A stretch of 35,072 nt of DNA from an uncultured Prevotellaceae bacterium (GCA_900319235.1 ONNR01000008.1:101902-136973), one strand, 5' to 3'; positions 8,049 to 17,616 are shown, numbered from the stretch's first letter. The notes: generated by a model not told the origin, from the sequence alone. Numbers and translations: made by a program.

Positions 8049-10556
8049 ATGAAAACAAAAAATTCATTCGATTACATCGACAGGATCACGTATTCGAAAG
8101 GATGCAAGATCTGTACCCGAGAGGTCTTCGAGTCGATGCTTGATGATCGTAACATCCAAAGTAACTGCGAAGCTGTGGCTCACTTGCGAAACCAGGAAAC
8201 ACCCGAGATGAGCGACCAGGAACGGAGAAACCTGAAGGACACGGCCAACAACATCAAGAAGGAACTCAAGGCCATCCTGCCCCACGGCCATTCGACCACC
8301 GGGCAACGCAAGAACGAGTGCATGATACCCAGCCCCTGGTGCTGCATGGACATCGACAATGTGGAGAATCCGCGCGAGTACTTCGAGACGCTGACTCCCC
8401 TGCTCGAACCTCTGCACTGCCCGCTCGCCTTCGTCAGTCCTTCGGGACGAGGACTCAAGCTCCTGCTGCCGATGGTAGAGGGTATGGATCGCAAGCAAGC
8501 GCAGAAGTACTTTGCCGACGTGCTTCACCTCGAATCCTACGACTCGACGCCCGACCTGGCACGCTGCTGCTTCATGGTGCCGCGCAAGAACCTGCTCATC
8601 TACAAGCCCGAAGAGCTCTTTGCTGCGGAGGTCGAGCTTCTGCCCAATCCCAATGGTGGTGCGGGTGCCATCGTCCCCTACGAGGAGGTTGAACCGCCAG
8701 TCATCGAGGATGCGGAGATCATCGAAGAACCCGACCAGCCTGCAGAGGAATCGGCCGAGGCTGACCCCAACGCGGAACCCACCTATCACGGCATTCCCGT
8801 CAGCCGCATCATCGAAGCCTATTGGATCGTCAACAACGAAGGAAACACCCCTTCGCACGGCGAACGCAACGACCTGACCTACGAGCTGGCCTTGGGTGTG
8901 CGCCACATCTGCGACTACAACCGCGACATCATGCTTCGCGTCATCCCCTGCTACGACGGCCTTCCCGATGCGGAACGCATCTCGTGCATCGACAGTGCCT
9001 TGAAGCGTCCCCGTTCGAAGATGCCCGAAAAGATGCTCAACACCTTGAACTATCTGCGCAAGAGGGAGCGCGACAACATGGAATTCCAGCAGTCGCTGCT
9101 CGACATCGAGGAAGTTGACAACAGCTTCTACATCAGCCAGATTCGCACCTCCTTCGCCCAACCTACGTCACGCGTGAGGGGCCTTCCTCTCCGCGAACGA
9201 GGCAAGCTGCCAGCAGGACTTCGCGAGACGCTCGAACCCTTCCCCGACAGCAAGGCAATGCCCGTCATTGTCGCCATGGGTACGATGATTGGAGTATTGG
9301 CCAACAACGTTCGACTGATCATTCGCGACGAAGACCCCAAGGCGCTCAACCTGCAATGCTTCATAGTTGGCCCTTCAGGCTCGGGCAAGTCGCAGATCGA
9401 CAAGGTTGACCAGATTTGGATGAAGACCTGGCGCGAGAAGCAGGCCATCGAAATCCAGAAGGAACGCGTCTATGAGGATCAACGCCGACTCAAACGCAAT
9501 GCCAAGGATCAGCCCAAGGACCCCAAGGCTCGCATCCTCGAACTTTCGCCACGTACTTCCACTTCAATGATCGTGGTTCGACTGGAGAATGCCGATGGCA
9601 ACATGTGCTATACGTTCATGCAGGAAGCCGACATGGCTACGGCCAACGGCGGGCAGACGTTCAACAAGGACCTGAGTGTCATCCAACGCTGCCAGTTTGA
9701 CGAAAGCTCCTACAGCACCGCCTATATGAACACCGACACCGGCTACCGGTTCATCCCCAACGTGCGCTGGAACATTGTGAAGTGCGGCACACCCGACGCC
9801 CTCTATCGCTCACAACTCCGTGTGCTCGATGGCGAAATCACCCGCCTGGCCATTGCCAGTATGCCCGACAACACCTTTGCCCCCTTCAAGGCAATGAAGC
9901 CACGCAGCGAGCAGTCGATTGACAACATCATCCGCTATTCGTCGCTCATTCAGGAGATGCAGGGCGAGGTAAGGCTGAAGGAACTCGAGCAGGTGGGATT
10001 GGATTGGCTGGAGCGCATCCGTCTGGAGTCGCTGCGCAAGGACGATGAGGTGATGGCCAGCCAGCGAATGCGAATCCCTATTACAGCCGAACGCATCTGC
10101 TGCGCCCTGATGCTGGCACAATATGCCCGTTGGCTTGTGGCTCAGCTCGACGAACGCAAGGGCGAGTTGCCGAAGTGGGCAGGAGGCTGCACAACGGCCG
10201 AGGACTATCTGAAGGCTCATCCCAATGTCCTGAGTGAGCATCTGACTAAGTTCCAAACTGCTGGATGGTGCACGATGATGGATTGCCTCTGTGACTACCT
10301 GCACGAACAGGTCCTCCTCTACTTCCGTTCGCGTCTTGAACGTGCCCGTGCTTCCGAGGATCACGTTGTACAATCGTCCTGCCGCAGGTCAAACGACAGC
10401 ATCTACGACCAGCTGCCTCAGGAGTTTACCGATGCCGACCTCATCAAGAGCAAGGATGGCAACAAGGAGGCCGCACGCTCGATGCGTCGCCGCTGGCTGA
10501 AGTACGGAATGATCAGAATAAGCGAGGCTCAGGGTCGCTATGTGAAGTGCAGCTAA
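8049..10556 (+). CDS. BT4734-like (VirE N-terminal) / DUF3987 primase-helicase-like protein
   Basis: An 835-residue two-domain protein. The N-terminal part (about 1-200) has the BT4734/VirE-N pattern, with CCMDIDNVENP followed by PLAFVSPSGRGLKLLLP, DLARCCFMV and an acidic linker (about 205-250). The C-terminal part matches DUF3987, with a clear Walker A, GPSGSGKSQ, at residues 441-449 and an acidic MQEADMA segment that may act as Walker B. Such proteins are widespread on Bacteroidetes genomic islands and are regarded as primase-helicase-like, though the biochemical role is not settled. It has its own promoter, follows an origin-like region and ends before a strong terminator. GC-rich third positions match the surrounding chromosome. 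Confidence 0.85.
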   Translation: MKTKNSFDYIDRITYSKGCKICTREVFESMLDDRNIQSNCEAVAHLRNQETPEMSDQERRNLKDTANNIKKELKAILPHGHSTTGQRKNECMIPSPWCCMDIDNVENPREYFETLTPLLEPLHCPLAFVSPSGRGLKLLLPMVEGMDRKQAQKYFADVLHLESYDSTPDLARCCFMVPRKNLLIYKPEELFAAEVELLPNPNGGAGAIVPYEEVEPPVIEDAEIIEEPDQPAEESAEADPNAEPTYHGIPVSRIIEAYWIVNNEGNTPSHGERNDLTYELALGVRHICDYNRDIMLRVIPCYDGLPDAERISCIDSALKRPRSKMPEKMLNTLNYLRKRERDNMEFQQSLLDIEEVDNSFYISQIRTSFAQPTSRVRGLPLRERGKLPAGLRETLEPFPDSKAMPVIVAMGTMIGVLANNVRLIIRDEDPKALNLQCFIVGPSGSGKSQIDKVDQIWMKTWREKQAIEIQKERVYEDQRRLKRNAKDQPKDPKARILELSPRTSTSMIVVRLENADGNMCYTFMQEADMATANGGQTFNKDLSVIQRCQFDESSYSTAYMNTDTGYRFIPNVRWNIVKCGTPDALYRSQLRVLDGEITRLAIASMPDNTFAPFKAMKPRSEQSIDNIIRYSSLIQEMQGEVRLKELEQVGLDWLERIRLESLRKDDEVMASQRMRIPITAERICCALMLAQYARWLVAQLDERKGELPKWAGGCTTAEDYLKAHPNVLSEHLTKFQTAGWCTMMDCLCDYLHEQVLLYFRSRLERARASEDHVVQSSCRRSNDSIYDQLPQEFTDADLIKSKDGNKEAARSMRRRWLKYGMIRISEAQGRYVKCS

Positions 10557-10611
10557 GTAGAGAATGGAAGTATTAGCCAATGTTTCATTCGTTGATTGAA
10601 TAATCTTTATT

Positions 10612-10648
10612 GTACCACGAATCGGTGAAAAAAAACGATTCGTGGTAC
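10612..10648 (+). terminator. Strong terminator after the primase-helicase-like gene
   Basis: A perfect 13-bp stem, GTACCACGAATCG (10612-10624) with CGATTCGTGGTAC (10636-10648), around an A-rich loop and followed by a T-rich run. Confidence 0.85.
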
Positions 10649-10683
10649 TTTCATTTATTTTTGAAGAAAAAAGAGGGTGAAAA

Positions 10684-10715
10684 TTTGGTAATTCAGATTT
10701 TTGTTCATATCTTTG
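10684..10715 (+). promoter_or_regulatory. Promoter of the SusC/SusD operon
   Basis: TTTGG at 10684-10688, 19 bases, then TATCTTTG at 10708-10715. It lies inside the longest open frame and so fixes the SusC start at 10745. Confidence 0.7.
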
Positions 10716-10744
10716 CATCGAAAAATAGCAACTATATTTCTACT

Positions 10745-13459
10745 ATGAAAACAGTTTCGAAACGAAGGATTACCTTATGTCTTCTCTTGTCATTGATTGT
10801 CACGACCGGGCTTGAGGCACAGAATCGGAGTTTTGTTCTGTCGGACGACAGTACACACAATATTGGTGGTTCGACCGTAGTCATCGACCAGAAGAGGATG
10901 AACCGAGGCCTGATGACCAATTCCCTGCAGGCACTTACGGGACAGGCAGCAGGCTTGAATGTGCAGACATCGGGTGCCAACCGCATGGCGATGTTGAACA
11001 GCGTGCGTCTGCGTGGCACAACCTCGCTGACAGGTGGTAACGAACCGTTGGTAATCATCGATGGCGTCTATAGCAACCTTTCTGCCCTTTCGGGTATCTA
11101 TCCTGCCGACATCGAGAGCTTCACCATCCTCAAGAATGCAGCCGAGACAGCGCCCTACGGCTCGCAGGGTGCATCGGGCGTGATTGTGGTGACCACCAAG
11201 AAGGGACAGGGTGCGCAGTTCCACATCTCGTACGACGGCAACATCGGTTTCGAAGCAGCCTACAAGCAGCTCGACATGCTCGATGCCAACGAGTATGTGG
11301 CTACGGCACGACAGCTTCACAAGCCCTATGTGGATGGCGGCAACGACACCGACTTCCAGCGTGCCCTGCGACGTACGGGTTTTGCACAGAATCATCACAT
11401 CGCATTCAGCGGCGGCAGCGACAAGCAGCACTATCGCGCCTCGCTTGCCTACATGGGCGAGAACACGGTGATCACGAACAACAGTTACCGCAATTTCGCA
11501 GCCAAGCTCGACGTGTCGCAGCAGGCCTTCGACGACATTCTGACCATCGACCTCGGCGTGGTGGGAAGCAGCCAGCGCAACAACGACATCTTCGACGAAC
11601 AGAAACTCTTCTATTCGGCTGCCACACAGAACCCTACCTACCCCAACGGCCCGAATGCCAGCGGAGGATGGGACTGTAACATCAATGCCACGCAGATCAA
11701 CAATCCGCTGGCGTTGATTGTCGAGGAGGACAAGGACAAGGTCCTGAACTTCAATTCGCACATCAAGCTCAACTACCGCATCGGCAAGGATTGGAATGTG
11801 ACGGCCTTCGGTTCCTATTCGTTTGTCTCGTCGGAGAACTCGCAGTTCAAGCCCACCTGGATCTGGGCACACGGACAGGCCGATCGCTCCGAGACCAAGT
11901 CCGAAGCCTGGCTGGGCAATATCGCTGTCAACTGGACACATGATTGGGGCGTCCATCACCTTGCCGCGAAACAGATGGCCGAATATCAATCGCACACCAC
12001 CACGGCCTTCAATGCGACAGTCCGTGGATTGAGCCATAACACGGTGACCAACAACAACCTTGCGGCAGGCAGCATGCGGCAATATGGCGCCACCGGAAGC
12101 AGCTATATGAACGATGCCCTGCTCTCGTTCCTGACACAGGTCGATTACCGCCTGATGGACAAATATACGGTCACCGTCAATGCGCGTGTGGATGGCAGTT
12201 CGATGTTCGCCGACGACCACAAATGGGGACTCTTCCCCTCGCTTTCAGCTACATGGGATTTGCGCAAGGAGTCTTTCTTCGATGACTTTGACTGGCTCAG
12301 CCAATTGAAGCTACGTGCAGGTATGGGCATCTCGGGTAACCTGGGTGGCATCACGGCCTACAATACCCTGGCACTGCTTTATCCTACGGGCCTCGTTCCC
12401 TGGTATGGCACTGCCACGGTGACCTACACACCGAAGACCAACCCCAATCCCGACCTGCATTGGGAGCGTCGCGGCTCGTACAACATCGGTGCCGACATGG
12501 GCTTCTTCAGGAATCTGGTGGTGCTGACTGTCGAGTATTACCATTCGAATACGCGCGACATGCTTTACCTCTACGATGTGCCTGTGCCACCCTACACCTT
12601 CGACAAGATGCTTGCCAACCTGGGCCGAATGAGCAACAAGGGCTTCGAGATGGGCATCGGCTACTCTCCCATTCATAAGCGCGACATGGAGCTCAACATC
12701 AACCTCAACATGTCGTACCAGAAGAACAAGCTCATTTCGCTGAGCGGCAATTACAACGGCACTTATTTCTCGGCGCCCGACATGTCGAGCATTGCAAGTC
12801 TGAATGGCGCTGGTTTCCATGGCGGCAACAATAACATCGTCTATCAGATTGTCGGTCAGCCGCTGGGCGTGTTCTATCTGCCCCACTGCCTGGGTCTTGT
12901 CACACAGGACGATGGGACCACCTGCTACGAAATCGAGGACCTCGACGGCAACGGACGCATCAACATCGAGGATGGAGGCGACCGCTACATCGCAGGACAG
13001 GCCACCCCGAAATGGACCTTGGGTTCGAACATCAGCTTCCGTTACTATGACTTCGACATTTCTATTCAGATGAACGGTGCCTTCGGACACAAGATCTACA
13101 ACGGAACGAGCCTTTCGTACATGAATATGCGAGGCTTCCCCGATTACAATGTGCTGACCGATGCGCCCAAGTACAACATCAACGACCAGACGGCCACCGA
13201 CTATTGGCTGGAGCGAGGCGACTACCTCAACTTCGACTACATCACTGTGGGATATACTTTCCCCCGGAAGCTGTTGAGCCGTCACATCAGTGCCTTGCGC
13301 CTGTCGCTTTCGATCAACAACCCGGCCACCATCACCGGCTACAGCGGTTTGACGCCTATGATCAACAGCTTTGCCGTAAACAGCACCATGGGCATCGACG
13401 ACAAGCGTAGTTATCCTCCCTATTGTTCCTACAGCTTAGGGTTCAGCATTCAGTTCTAA
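10745..13459 (+). CDS. SusC/RagA-like TonB-dependent outer-membrane transporter
   Basis: A 904-residue protein with signal peptide MKTVSKRRITLCLLLSLIVT and beyond. The frame is open 45 codons further upstream, but that stretch contains a terminator and a promoter, so the ATG at 10745 is used. The plug domain begins almost at once (LQALTGQAAGLNVQTSG, VRLRGTTSLTGGNEPLVIIDGV in part, ASGVIVVTTKKG, about residues 50-150), followed by a long barrel with many aromatic-ended strands and a C-terminal aromatic residue (SIQF). It lacks the N-terminal carboxypeptidase-like domain common in SusC proteins, which explains its modest length. It forms an operon with the SusD-like gene 33 bases downstream. 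The substrate, probably a glycan, cannot be read from the sequence, and no glycoside hydrolase sits in this operon. Confidence 0.93.
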   Translation: MKTVSKRRITLCLLLSLIVTTGLEAQNRSFVLSDDSTHNIGGSTVVIDQKRMNRGLMTNSLQALTGQAAGLNVQTSGANRMAMLNSVRLRGTTSLTGGNEPLVIIDGVYSNLSALSGIYPADIESFTILKNAAETAPYGSQGASGVIVVTTKKGQGAQFHISYDGNIGFEAAYKQLDMLDANEYVATARQLHKPYVDGGNDTDFQRALRRTGFAQNHHIAFSGGSDKQHYRASLAYMGENTVITNNSYRNFAAKLDVSQQAFDDILTIDLGVVGSSQRNNDIFDEQKLFYSAATQNPTYPNGPNASGGWDCNINATQINNPLALIVEEDKDKVLNFNSHIKLNYRIGKDWNVTAFGSYSFVSSENSQFKPTWIWAHGQADRSETKSEAWLGNIAVNWTHDWGVHHLAAKQMAEYQSHTTTAFNATVRGLSHNTVTNNNLAAGSMRQYGATGSSYMNDALLSFLTQVDYRLMDKYTVTVNARVDGSSMFADDHKWGLFPSLSATWDLRKESFFDDFDWLSQLKLRAGMGISGNLGGITAYNTLALLYPTGLVPWYGTATVTYTPKTNPNPDLHWERRGSYNIGADMGFFRNLVVLTVEYYHSNTRDMLYLYDVPVPPYTFDKMLANLGRMSNKGFEMGIGYSPIHKRDMELNINLNMSYQKNKLISLSGNYNGTYFSAPDMSSIASLNGAGFHGGNNNIVYQIVGQPLGVFYLPHCLGLVTQDDGTTCYEIEDLDGNGRINIEDGGDRYIAGQATPKWTLGSNISFRYYDFDISIQMNGAFGHKIYNGTSLSYMNMRGFPDYNVLTDAPKYNINDQTATDYWLERGDYLNFDYITVGYTFPRKLLSRHISALRLSLSINNPATITGYSGLTPMINSFAVNSTMGIDDKRSYPPYCSYSLGFSIQF

Positions 13460-13492
13460 ATCAATTAACAATTAATAATTAACAAATTACAA

Positions 13493-15148
13493 TTGATTGT
13501 TGTGAGACCATATATTTTGATTCTTGGTACGGCGATGGCAGGTATGGCGCTGACATCCTGCCTCGATGAATATCCCAAAGGAGAGGTCGAGGAGGCCGAA
13601 GCCTACACTTCGGTAGCATACATCGAACGCGACCTGGTGGGCGACCTCTATAATTATATAGGTGGCGACAGTCCCAGCCATGGCCTGCAAGGGACGATAC
13701 GTGGCGTCTATGACTGGAATTCCGTGACCACCGACGAGCAGATGATGCCTGTGCGTGGAGCCGACTGGGACGATGGCGGCTTCTGGAACCGTCTCTACAA
13801 CCACCGGTGGACGTCGTCGGATGGCGAGTTGAGCAGCACCTGGAAATATCTCTATGAGGTGATTTCGCGCTGCAACCGTTCGCTCTATTTCATCGACCGC
13901 TATCGTTACCGACTGGTACTTACCAACGAGCAATACGAGGCTTTCACCGCCGAAGTGAGGGGCTTGCGTGCCATGTTCTATTTCTATACGATGGACATGT
14001 TCGGCAACATCCCGTTGGTGACCGACTACAATACCCCGGTGTCCGACATCAGACAGAGTCCCCGCAGCGAAGTCTTCCGATTTATCTTCAACGAACTGCA
14101 GGAAGTGGCTCCTTACCTGAAGGGCGAGCGCAGCAACGAATTGGGAAATTATTACGGACGCTTTACCCGTCCGGTAGCGTACTTCCTCCTGGCCAAGCTT
14201 GCCCTGAATGCCGAGGTCTATAGCGACAATGACTGGACCGATGGTATTCGCCCCGATGGCAAGTCAATCTATTTTTCAGTAGATGAAAAGCAGCTGAACG
14301 CTTGGGAAACAGTCGTGTACTATTGCCAGGAGATCTATGACCTGGGCTATCGGCTGGAAGAGTATTACGGCACGAACTTCGCTATTCACAATGAAGTGTC
14401 TAAGGAGAACATCTTTGTCATACCGATGGACAACAACCTCTACAGCAACCGTTTCAACTACATTTTCCGCAGCCTTCACGCTGCCCATGGAGGTGCCATC
14501 GGCTGGGGCACTGAGAACGGTACCTGTGCCACCGTCAGCACCATGAATGCCTATGGTATCACCGAAGATAATCCAAGCAAGCGTGATCCCGGGGAAATCG
14601 ACTCGCGCTACTATATCAACTTCCATTCTGACACCGTGCTCGTCAAGGGCCAGAAGGTAAATGATGGCTATGGCAACGTGCTGGTGTACCATCCACTCGA
14701 GGTGGCTGAAAACCTTACAGGTTCCCCTTTCGAGCGCAATGGTGGAGCACGCATGGCCAAGTATGAGACCGACTTCACAGCCAGCGAGGACGGCACTCTG
14801 CAGAACAACGACATCGTGCTGTTCCGCTATGCCGATGTGCTGCTGATGCAGGCTGAAGCAAAGGTGCGTAATGGCGGCAGCGGTCAGGAGGAGATGGACT
14901 TTGTCCGCAGTCGTGTGCACGAGAAAATACGTGAAGCCACGCTCGACAACCTGCTCACCGAACGTCTGCTCGAGCTGATGTGGGAAGGATGGCGCCGCAA
15001 TGACCTGATACGCTTCGGCAAATTCACCGAGCTCTACGACCACCGCGTGAATGCTGTCGTTGACAACACAGGCTACACTACGGTCTTCCCCATCACGGGT
15101 GATGTGCTCAGCCTTAATCCCAATATGGTGCAGAATCCCGGCTACTGA
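13493..15148 (+). CDS. SusD/RagB-like outer-membrane glycan-binding lipoprotein
   Basis: A 551-residue protein that caps the SusC channel and captures ligand at the cell surface. The N-terminus is a lipoprotein signal with lipobox LTSC (Cys at residue 23) followed by an acidic stretch. The SusD helical scaffold is visible: DLVGDLYNYIG, YLYEVISRCNRSLYFID, RGLRAMFYFYTMDMFGNIPLVTD (a region near 160-182), RPVAYFLLAKLALNAEVYS, and near the C-terminus LLMQAEAKVRNGG and LLELMWEGWRRNDLIRFGKF. No ATG lies in a position that keeps the signal peptide, so the start is TTG at 13493 or GTG at 13502; I use the first without strong preference. It follows SusC by 33 bases. Ligand unknown. Confidence 0.92.
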   Translation: MIVVRPYILILGTAMAGMALTSCLDEYPKGEVEEAEAYTSVAYIERDLVGDLYNYIGGDSPSHGLQGTIRGVYDWNSVTTDEQMMPVRGADWDDGGFWNRLYNHRWTSSDGELSSTWKYLYEVISRCNRSLYFIDRYRYRLVLTNEQYEAFTAEVRGLRAMFYFYTMDMFGNIPLVTDYNTPVSDIRQSPRSEVFRFIFNELQEVAPYLKGERSNELGNYYGRFTRPVAYFLLAKLALNAEVYSDNDWTDGIRPDGKSIYFSVDEKQLNAWETVVYYCQEIYDLGYRLEEYYGTNFAIHNEVSKENIFVIPMDNNLYSNRFNYIFRSLHAAHGGAIGWGTENGTCATVSTMNAYGITEDNPSKRDPGEIDSRYYINFHSDTVLVKGQKVNDGYGNVLVYHPLEVAENLTGSPFERNGGARMAKYETDFTASEDGTLQNNDIVLFRYADVLLMQAEAKVRNGGSGQEEMDFVRSRVHEKIREATLDNLLTERLLELMWEGWRRNDLIRFGKFTELYDHRVNAVVDNTGYTTVFPITGDVLSLNPNMVQNPGY

Positions 15149-15321
15149 TAGTTTTTTCGCAAATCGCTTCTAAATAAAAAGATTATCAAGAAGGAGAAAA
15201 TGGCAGGAGACTGCGGGCTCAATGCCCTGTCTCTACTGCCGGAAAATGTGCTGCCTCAATGGCAGCAGAAAATTGCACTTCGTGCGGAAAATCCATCCGG
15301 CCACAATTATTGTCATAAAAA

Positions 15322-15352
15322 AAGCCCACCCGATGTTTTGTCGAGTGGGTCT
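15322..15352. terminator. Bidirectional terminator
   Basis: The 250-bp gap after SusD holds a hairpin of AGCCCACCCGA type with TCGAGTGGGT around a TGTTTTG loop. It has seven As before and T-rich sequence after it, so it can serve both SusD (plus) and the convergent gene at 15397 (minus). Nothing else is evident in the gap. Confidence 0.75.
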
Positions 15353-15396
15353 TTATTTTGCGCTGGAGTCGTGAATCAATATTCGTTGTTAGTGAA

Positions 15397-16554
15397 TCAG
15401 TATTCGTGGATGGTTGATTTCACCTCTTCGCTTCTATAATTTTTGCGGCTCCACGACATACCTCCCCAGTTGTAGGAGATGGAGAGATTGATGGCGGGTG
15501 TCCAACCGAGATGATTGAATTGCGTGAGGCTGAAATAAGGCCTGATGCGAATGGCCTGATAGGTGGCATCGGCCAGACTCCCCCAGTTGGGATGGATGGT
15601 GATGCGACGAATGAGGAAGATGTCGAACATCATACCTGCACATACCGAAAAGCCATCCTTCTCGGGATCCTTCAAGTCACGATCTCCCAATGGATGAGTT
15701 ATTCCGCTCGCACCAAGACCGACGAAGGGGAAGGACTGGTACTTCTTGTTGCGGGCAGCACAATAGGCATAGGTGGCATAGACTTGATAGACGTTGAGAT
15801 GTTCATTCTCGTAGATCCATCCGTTTCGAGTGTCGAAATCCGCCTTTGCCTTGCCGCTGAAACCGAGCGACATGTCTATACTCCAAAGGTGACGCTTCCT
15901 GCCAACTCCGAATCCAAGGTTGAAGCCGATGCTTTGATTGTAGTAGTCGGAAATCGGGAAATGACCGTTTACGCCTGCATAGAATTCGCCAAAGTAATCG
16001 ATGGGCTGATCTTCGACCACGGCAGCGGGATTGAAGTGGGTGCGCTCAAGGTCGAGGGCAACGCCTGTGGCAAAGAAGGGCAGCTGGTCGGCATCGGTGC
16101 CGCGACGAGAGGCTTCATCAAGTTCGTGTACCTGCTTGTCGAACTGACGTTTGTAGAACGAGCGGATCTGTTCGTCGGAGTATTCGCCGCTTTCACGGTT
16201 GAAGTCGATGGTGGCGCGACGGGCGTAGAGCTCGAGCATATCGAACATAATCTGATTGTACTGCAGCATAGCGTCGTTCTTGAACCTCGGGTGGGTCCAC
16301 GATTCCGTCTGGTCGAAATAAGGAGTGAACTTCGAATAGATATAGGTAGTGTTGCCTATCTTTTCGGTGGCACGGCCCAGTTTGACGTTATATGCGAATC
16401 GGTTGATGGTTGTGTCACTTTTGCTTTCTCCCAGGAATTCATCCCACGCGAGTTTGCCGGCGTCCCAGCGGCGGGATGCCTGGTCGATGGTTTGGGCAGA
16501 GAGCGTGCCAACAGTAAGTGATGCAGCGAGGGCTGCGAGAATGGTTAGTTTCAT
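15397..16554 (-). CDS. Secreted protein: degenerate DUF922-like N-terminus plus small beta-barrel
   Basis: A 385-residue protein with signal peptide MKLTILAALAASLTVGTLSA. The N-terminal part (about 25-135) has WDEFLG ... AYNVKLG ... FTPYFDQTESWTH ... MLQYNQIMFDMLELYARRA. This layout recalls DUF922-type putative metalloproteases, where the last motif reads LLxHEQxHFDIxELYAR. Here the HEQ and HFD residues are YNQ and MFD, so metal binding appears lost. The C-terminal part (about 180-385) has repeated aromatic beta strands and Gly turns (GEFYAGVNGHFP, IGFNLGFGVGRKRH, WSIDMSLGFSG, PAINLSISYNWGG), like a small outer-membrane barrel. Function unknown. Its promoter is at 16603-16634. Confidence 0.75.
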   Translation of the reverse strand: MKLTILAALAASLTVGTLSAQTIDQASRRWDAGKLAWDEFLGESKSDTTINRFAYNVKLGRATEKIGNTTYIYSKFTPYFDQTESWTHPRFKNDAMLQYNQIMFDMLELYARRATIDFNRESGEYSDEQIRSFYKRQFDKQVHELDEASRRGTDADQLPFFATGVALDLERTHFNPAAVVEDQPIDYFGEFYAGVNGHFPISDYYNQSIGFNLGFGVGRKRHLWSIDMSLGFSGKAKADFDTRNGWIYENEHLNVYQVYATYAYCAARNKKYQSFPFVGLGASGITHPLGDRDLKDPEKDGFSVCAGMMFDIFLIRRITIHPNWGSLADATYQAIRIRPYFSLTQFNHLGWTPAINLSISYNWGGMSWSRKNYRSEEVKSTIHEY

Positions 16555-16602
16555 TTTTTTGTAAAAGTAGTTTATTTGTTATAAAGTTGATGAAAAGCGC
16601 CG

Positions 16603-16634
16603 CAAAGATACTACCTATTTTTTTAATAAACAAA
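16603..16634 (-). promoter_or_regulatory. Promoter of the barrel-like gene
   Basis: On the minus strand TTTG (16634-16631), 20 bases, then TATCTTTG (16610-16603), 48 bases before the start at 16554. Its -33 box touches the terminator of the upstream gene. Confidence 0.7.
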
Positions 16635-16637
16635 GAA

Positions 16638-16664
16638 AACGGGGGAAAAATGAAGTCCCCCGTT
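16638..16664 (-). terminator. Terminator of the severed TonB half
   Basis: AACGGGGGA (16638-16646) pairs with TCCCCCGTT (16656-16664), followed on the minus strand by TTTTCTTT. It lies downstream of the stop at 16702. Confidence 0.8.
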
Positions 16665-16701
16665 CGATTTTTAACATTTCGTCTTGTTTCGATACCTTGC
16701 G

Positions 16702-17505
16702 TTAGTTAAGCCTGAAGGTGATCGGCAGGTTGAACTGCACGCGAACCTCCTTGCCGTCCTGCTTGCCCGGCTTCCATTTCGGCATCAATTTGACCACGCG
16801 GATTGCCTCTTCGGTGAGGACCGGATGGGGCGACTTGACCTCTTCGATATTCGTCACCGAACCGTCCTTTTCGACCACGAACGACAGGAGCACACGGCCT
16901 TCCACCTTTTCCTTCTGCATCTGCTGGGGATACTTGAGGTTCTCGGCCACGAACTTCATCATTGCCTCCATACCGCCAGGATATTCAGGCATATCTTCGA
17001 CCATAGGGAGCGCTGGATCGACTATGATTACAGCAGGATGGAATTCGCCCTTTGCCGAAGGTTGGAATTGGCCCTTTGCTGAAGGTACGGAATCAAGCTT
17101 AAGATGAATCGTTTTGCCAGACGATTTTGTAGTGATCAGGATGACTCCCTTGGCATCGGTGATACCAAATTTGGCCATTGCATCCTTGTCTTTGAGCACT
17201 TCCATATGGTCGATGTTCTCGGGATTGATGTCATCGATGCTCTCCACTCGTTTGCCATCCACGAAGAAAATGACGTCCTTGTCTATCTCCGCTGTACCCG
17301 AAACGGTTCGAATTTCAACTTTCGGTGTATTTTTTTGGTCCGAAATTTGGTGGTTTGCGAAAAACTCGCTAACTTTGCACTCGGAAATCTCCTTGGAGAG
17401 CGCCGAGGCCTGAGGTGTTGACAACACGGCTACACTGAGGGCAGCCACTGGCACAGCAAGCAGATACTTGGCTCGTGCCCACGGATTTGATTTTTTCTTC
17501 AGCAT
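16702..17505 (-). CDS. Severed C-terminal half of M56-TonB (BlaR1-like) protein: plug-like and TonB C-terminal domains
   Basis: A 267-residue frame from the ATG at 17505, or TTG at 17508. It starts MLKKKSNPWARAKYLLAVPV, which in full-length Bacteroidetes M56-TonB proteins is the middle of the protein, just after the peptidase. Next come a membrane segment, a plug-like domain (VIFFVDGKRVESIDDINP ... MEVLKDKDAMAKFG ... GVILITTK, about 78-130) and a TonB C-terminal domain (PEYPGGMEAMMKFVAENLKYP, GRVLLSFVVEKDGS, AIRVVKLMPKWKPGKQDGK), about 170-267. The N-terminal half lies 7 kb away at 24451-25254 on the same strand. Joining them at AGCATCA gives one 525-residue frame. An element promoter at 17667-17698 may now drive this half. 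It could still anchor in the inner membrane and engage outer-membrane receptors. Confidence 0.9.
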   Translation of the reverse strand: MLKKKSNPWARAKYLLAVPVAALSVAVLSTPQASALSKEISECKVSEFFANHQISDQKNTPKVEIRTVSGTAEIDKDVIFFVDGKRVESIDDINPENIDHMEVLKDKDAMAKFGITDAKGVILITTKSSGKTIHLKLDSVPSAKGQFQPSAKGEFHPAVIIVDPALPMVEDMPEYPGGMEAMMKFVAENLKYPQQMQKEKVEGRVLLSFVVEKDGSVTNIEEVKSPHPVLTEEAIRVVKLMPKWKPGKQDGKEVRVQFNLPITFRLN

Positions 17506-17522
17506 CAAAATGATATGTTTTT
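17498..17522. repeat. Left attachment site of the integrative element
   Basis: The core AGCATCA (17501-17507) is followed by the element arm AAATGATATGTT (17508-17519). The flanking sequence on the other side is chromosomal, coding for KKKS of the TonB half. Compared with the right site, 20 of 25 aligned positions agree and the 7-bp core is identical. Confidence 0.8.
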
Positions 17523-17591
17523 CTTGTTTTGGCGGTTTAACTTATTGATTTATAATTCGTTATAACATCGTATTTCGTTTTGTGGTTTTGC

Positions 17592-17616
17592 AAAAATGTC
17601 AAAAAGTTGTCAATAA
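17592..17616. repeat. Left arm-type repeat of the element
   Basis: AAAAATGTC followed by AAAAAGTTGTCAATAA. Nearly the same sequence, in the same orientation, lies at 24331-24358 close to the other end. Paired subterminal repeats of this kind are typical arm-type sites bound by the N-terminal domain of tyrosine integrases. Confidence 0.55.

Noticed and set aside
15200..15439. 79-residue plus-strand frame after SusD
   Set aside because: It reads through a terminator hairpin and into the end of the opposite gene.
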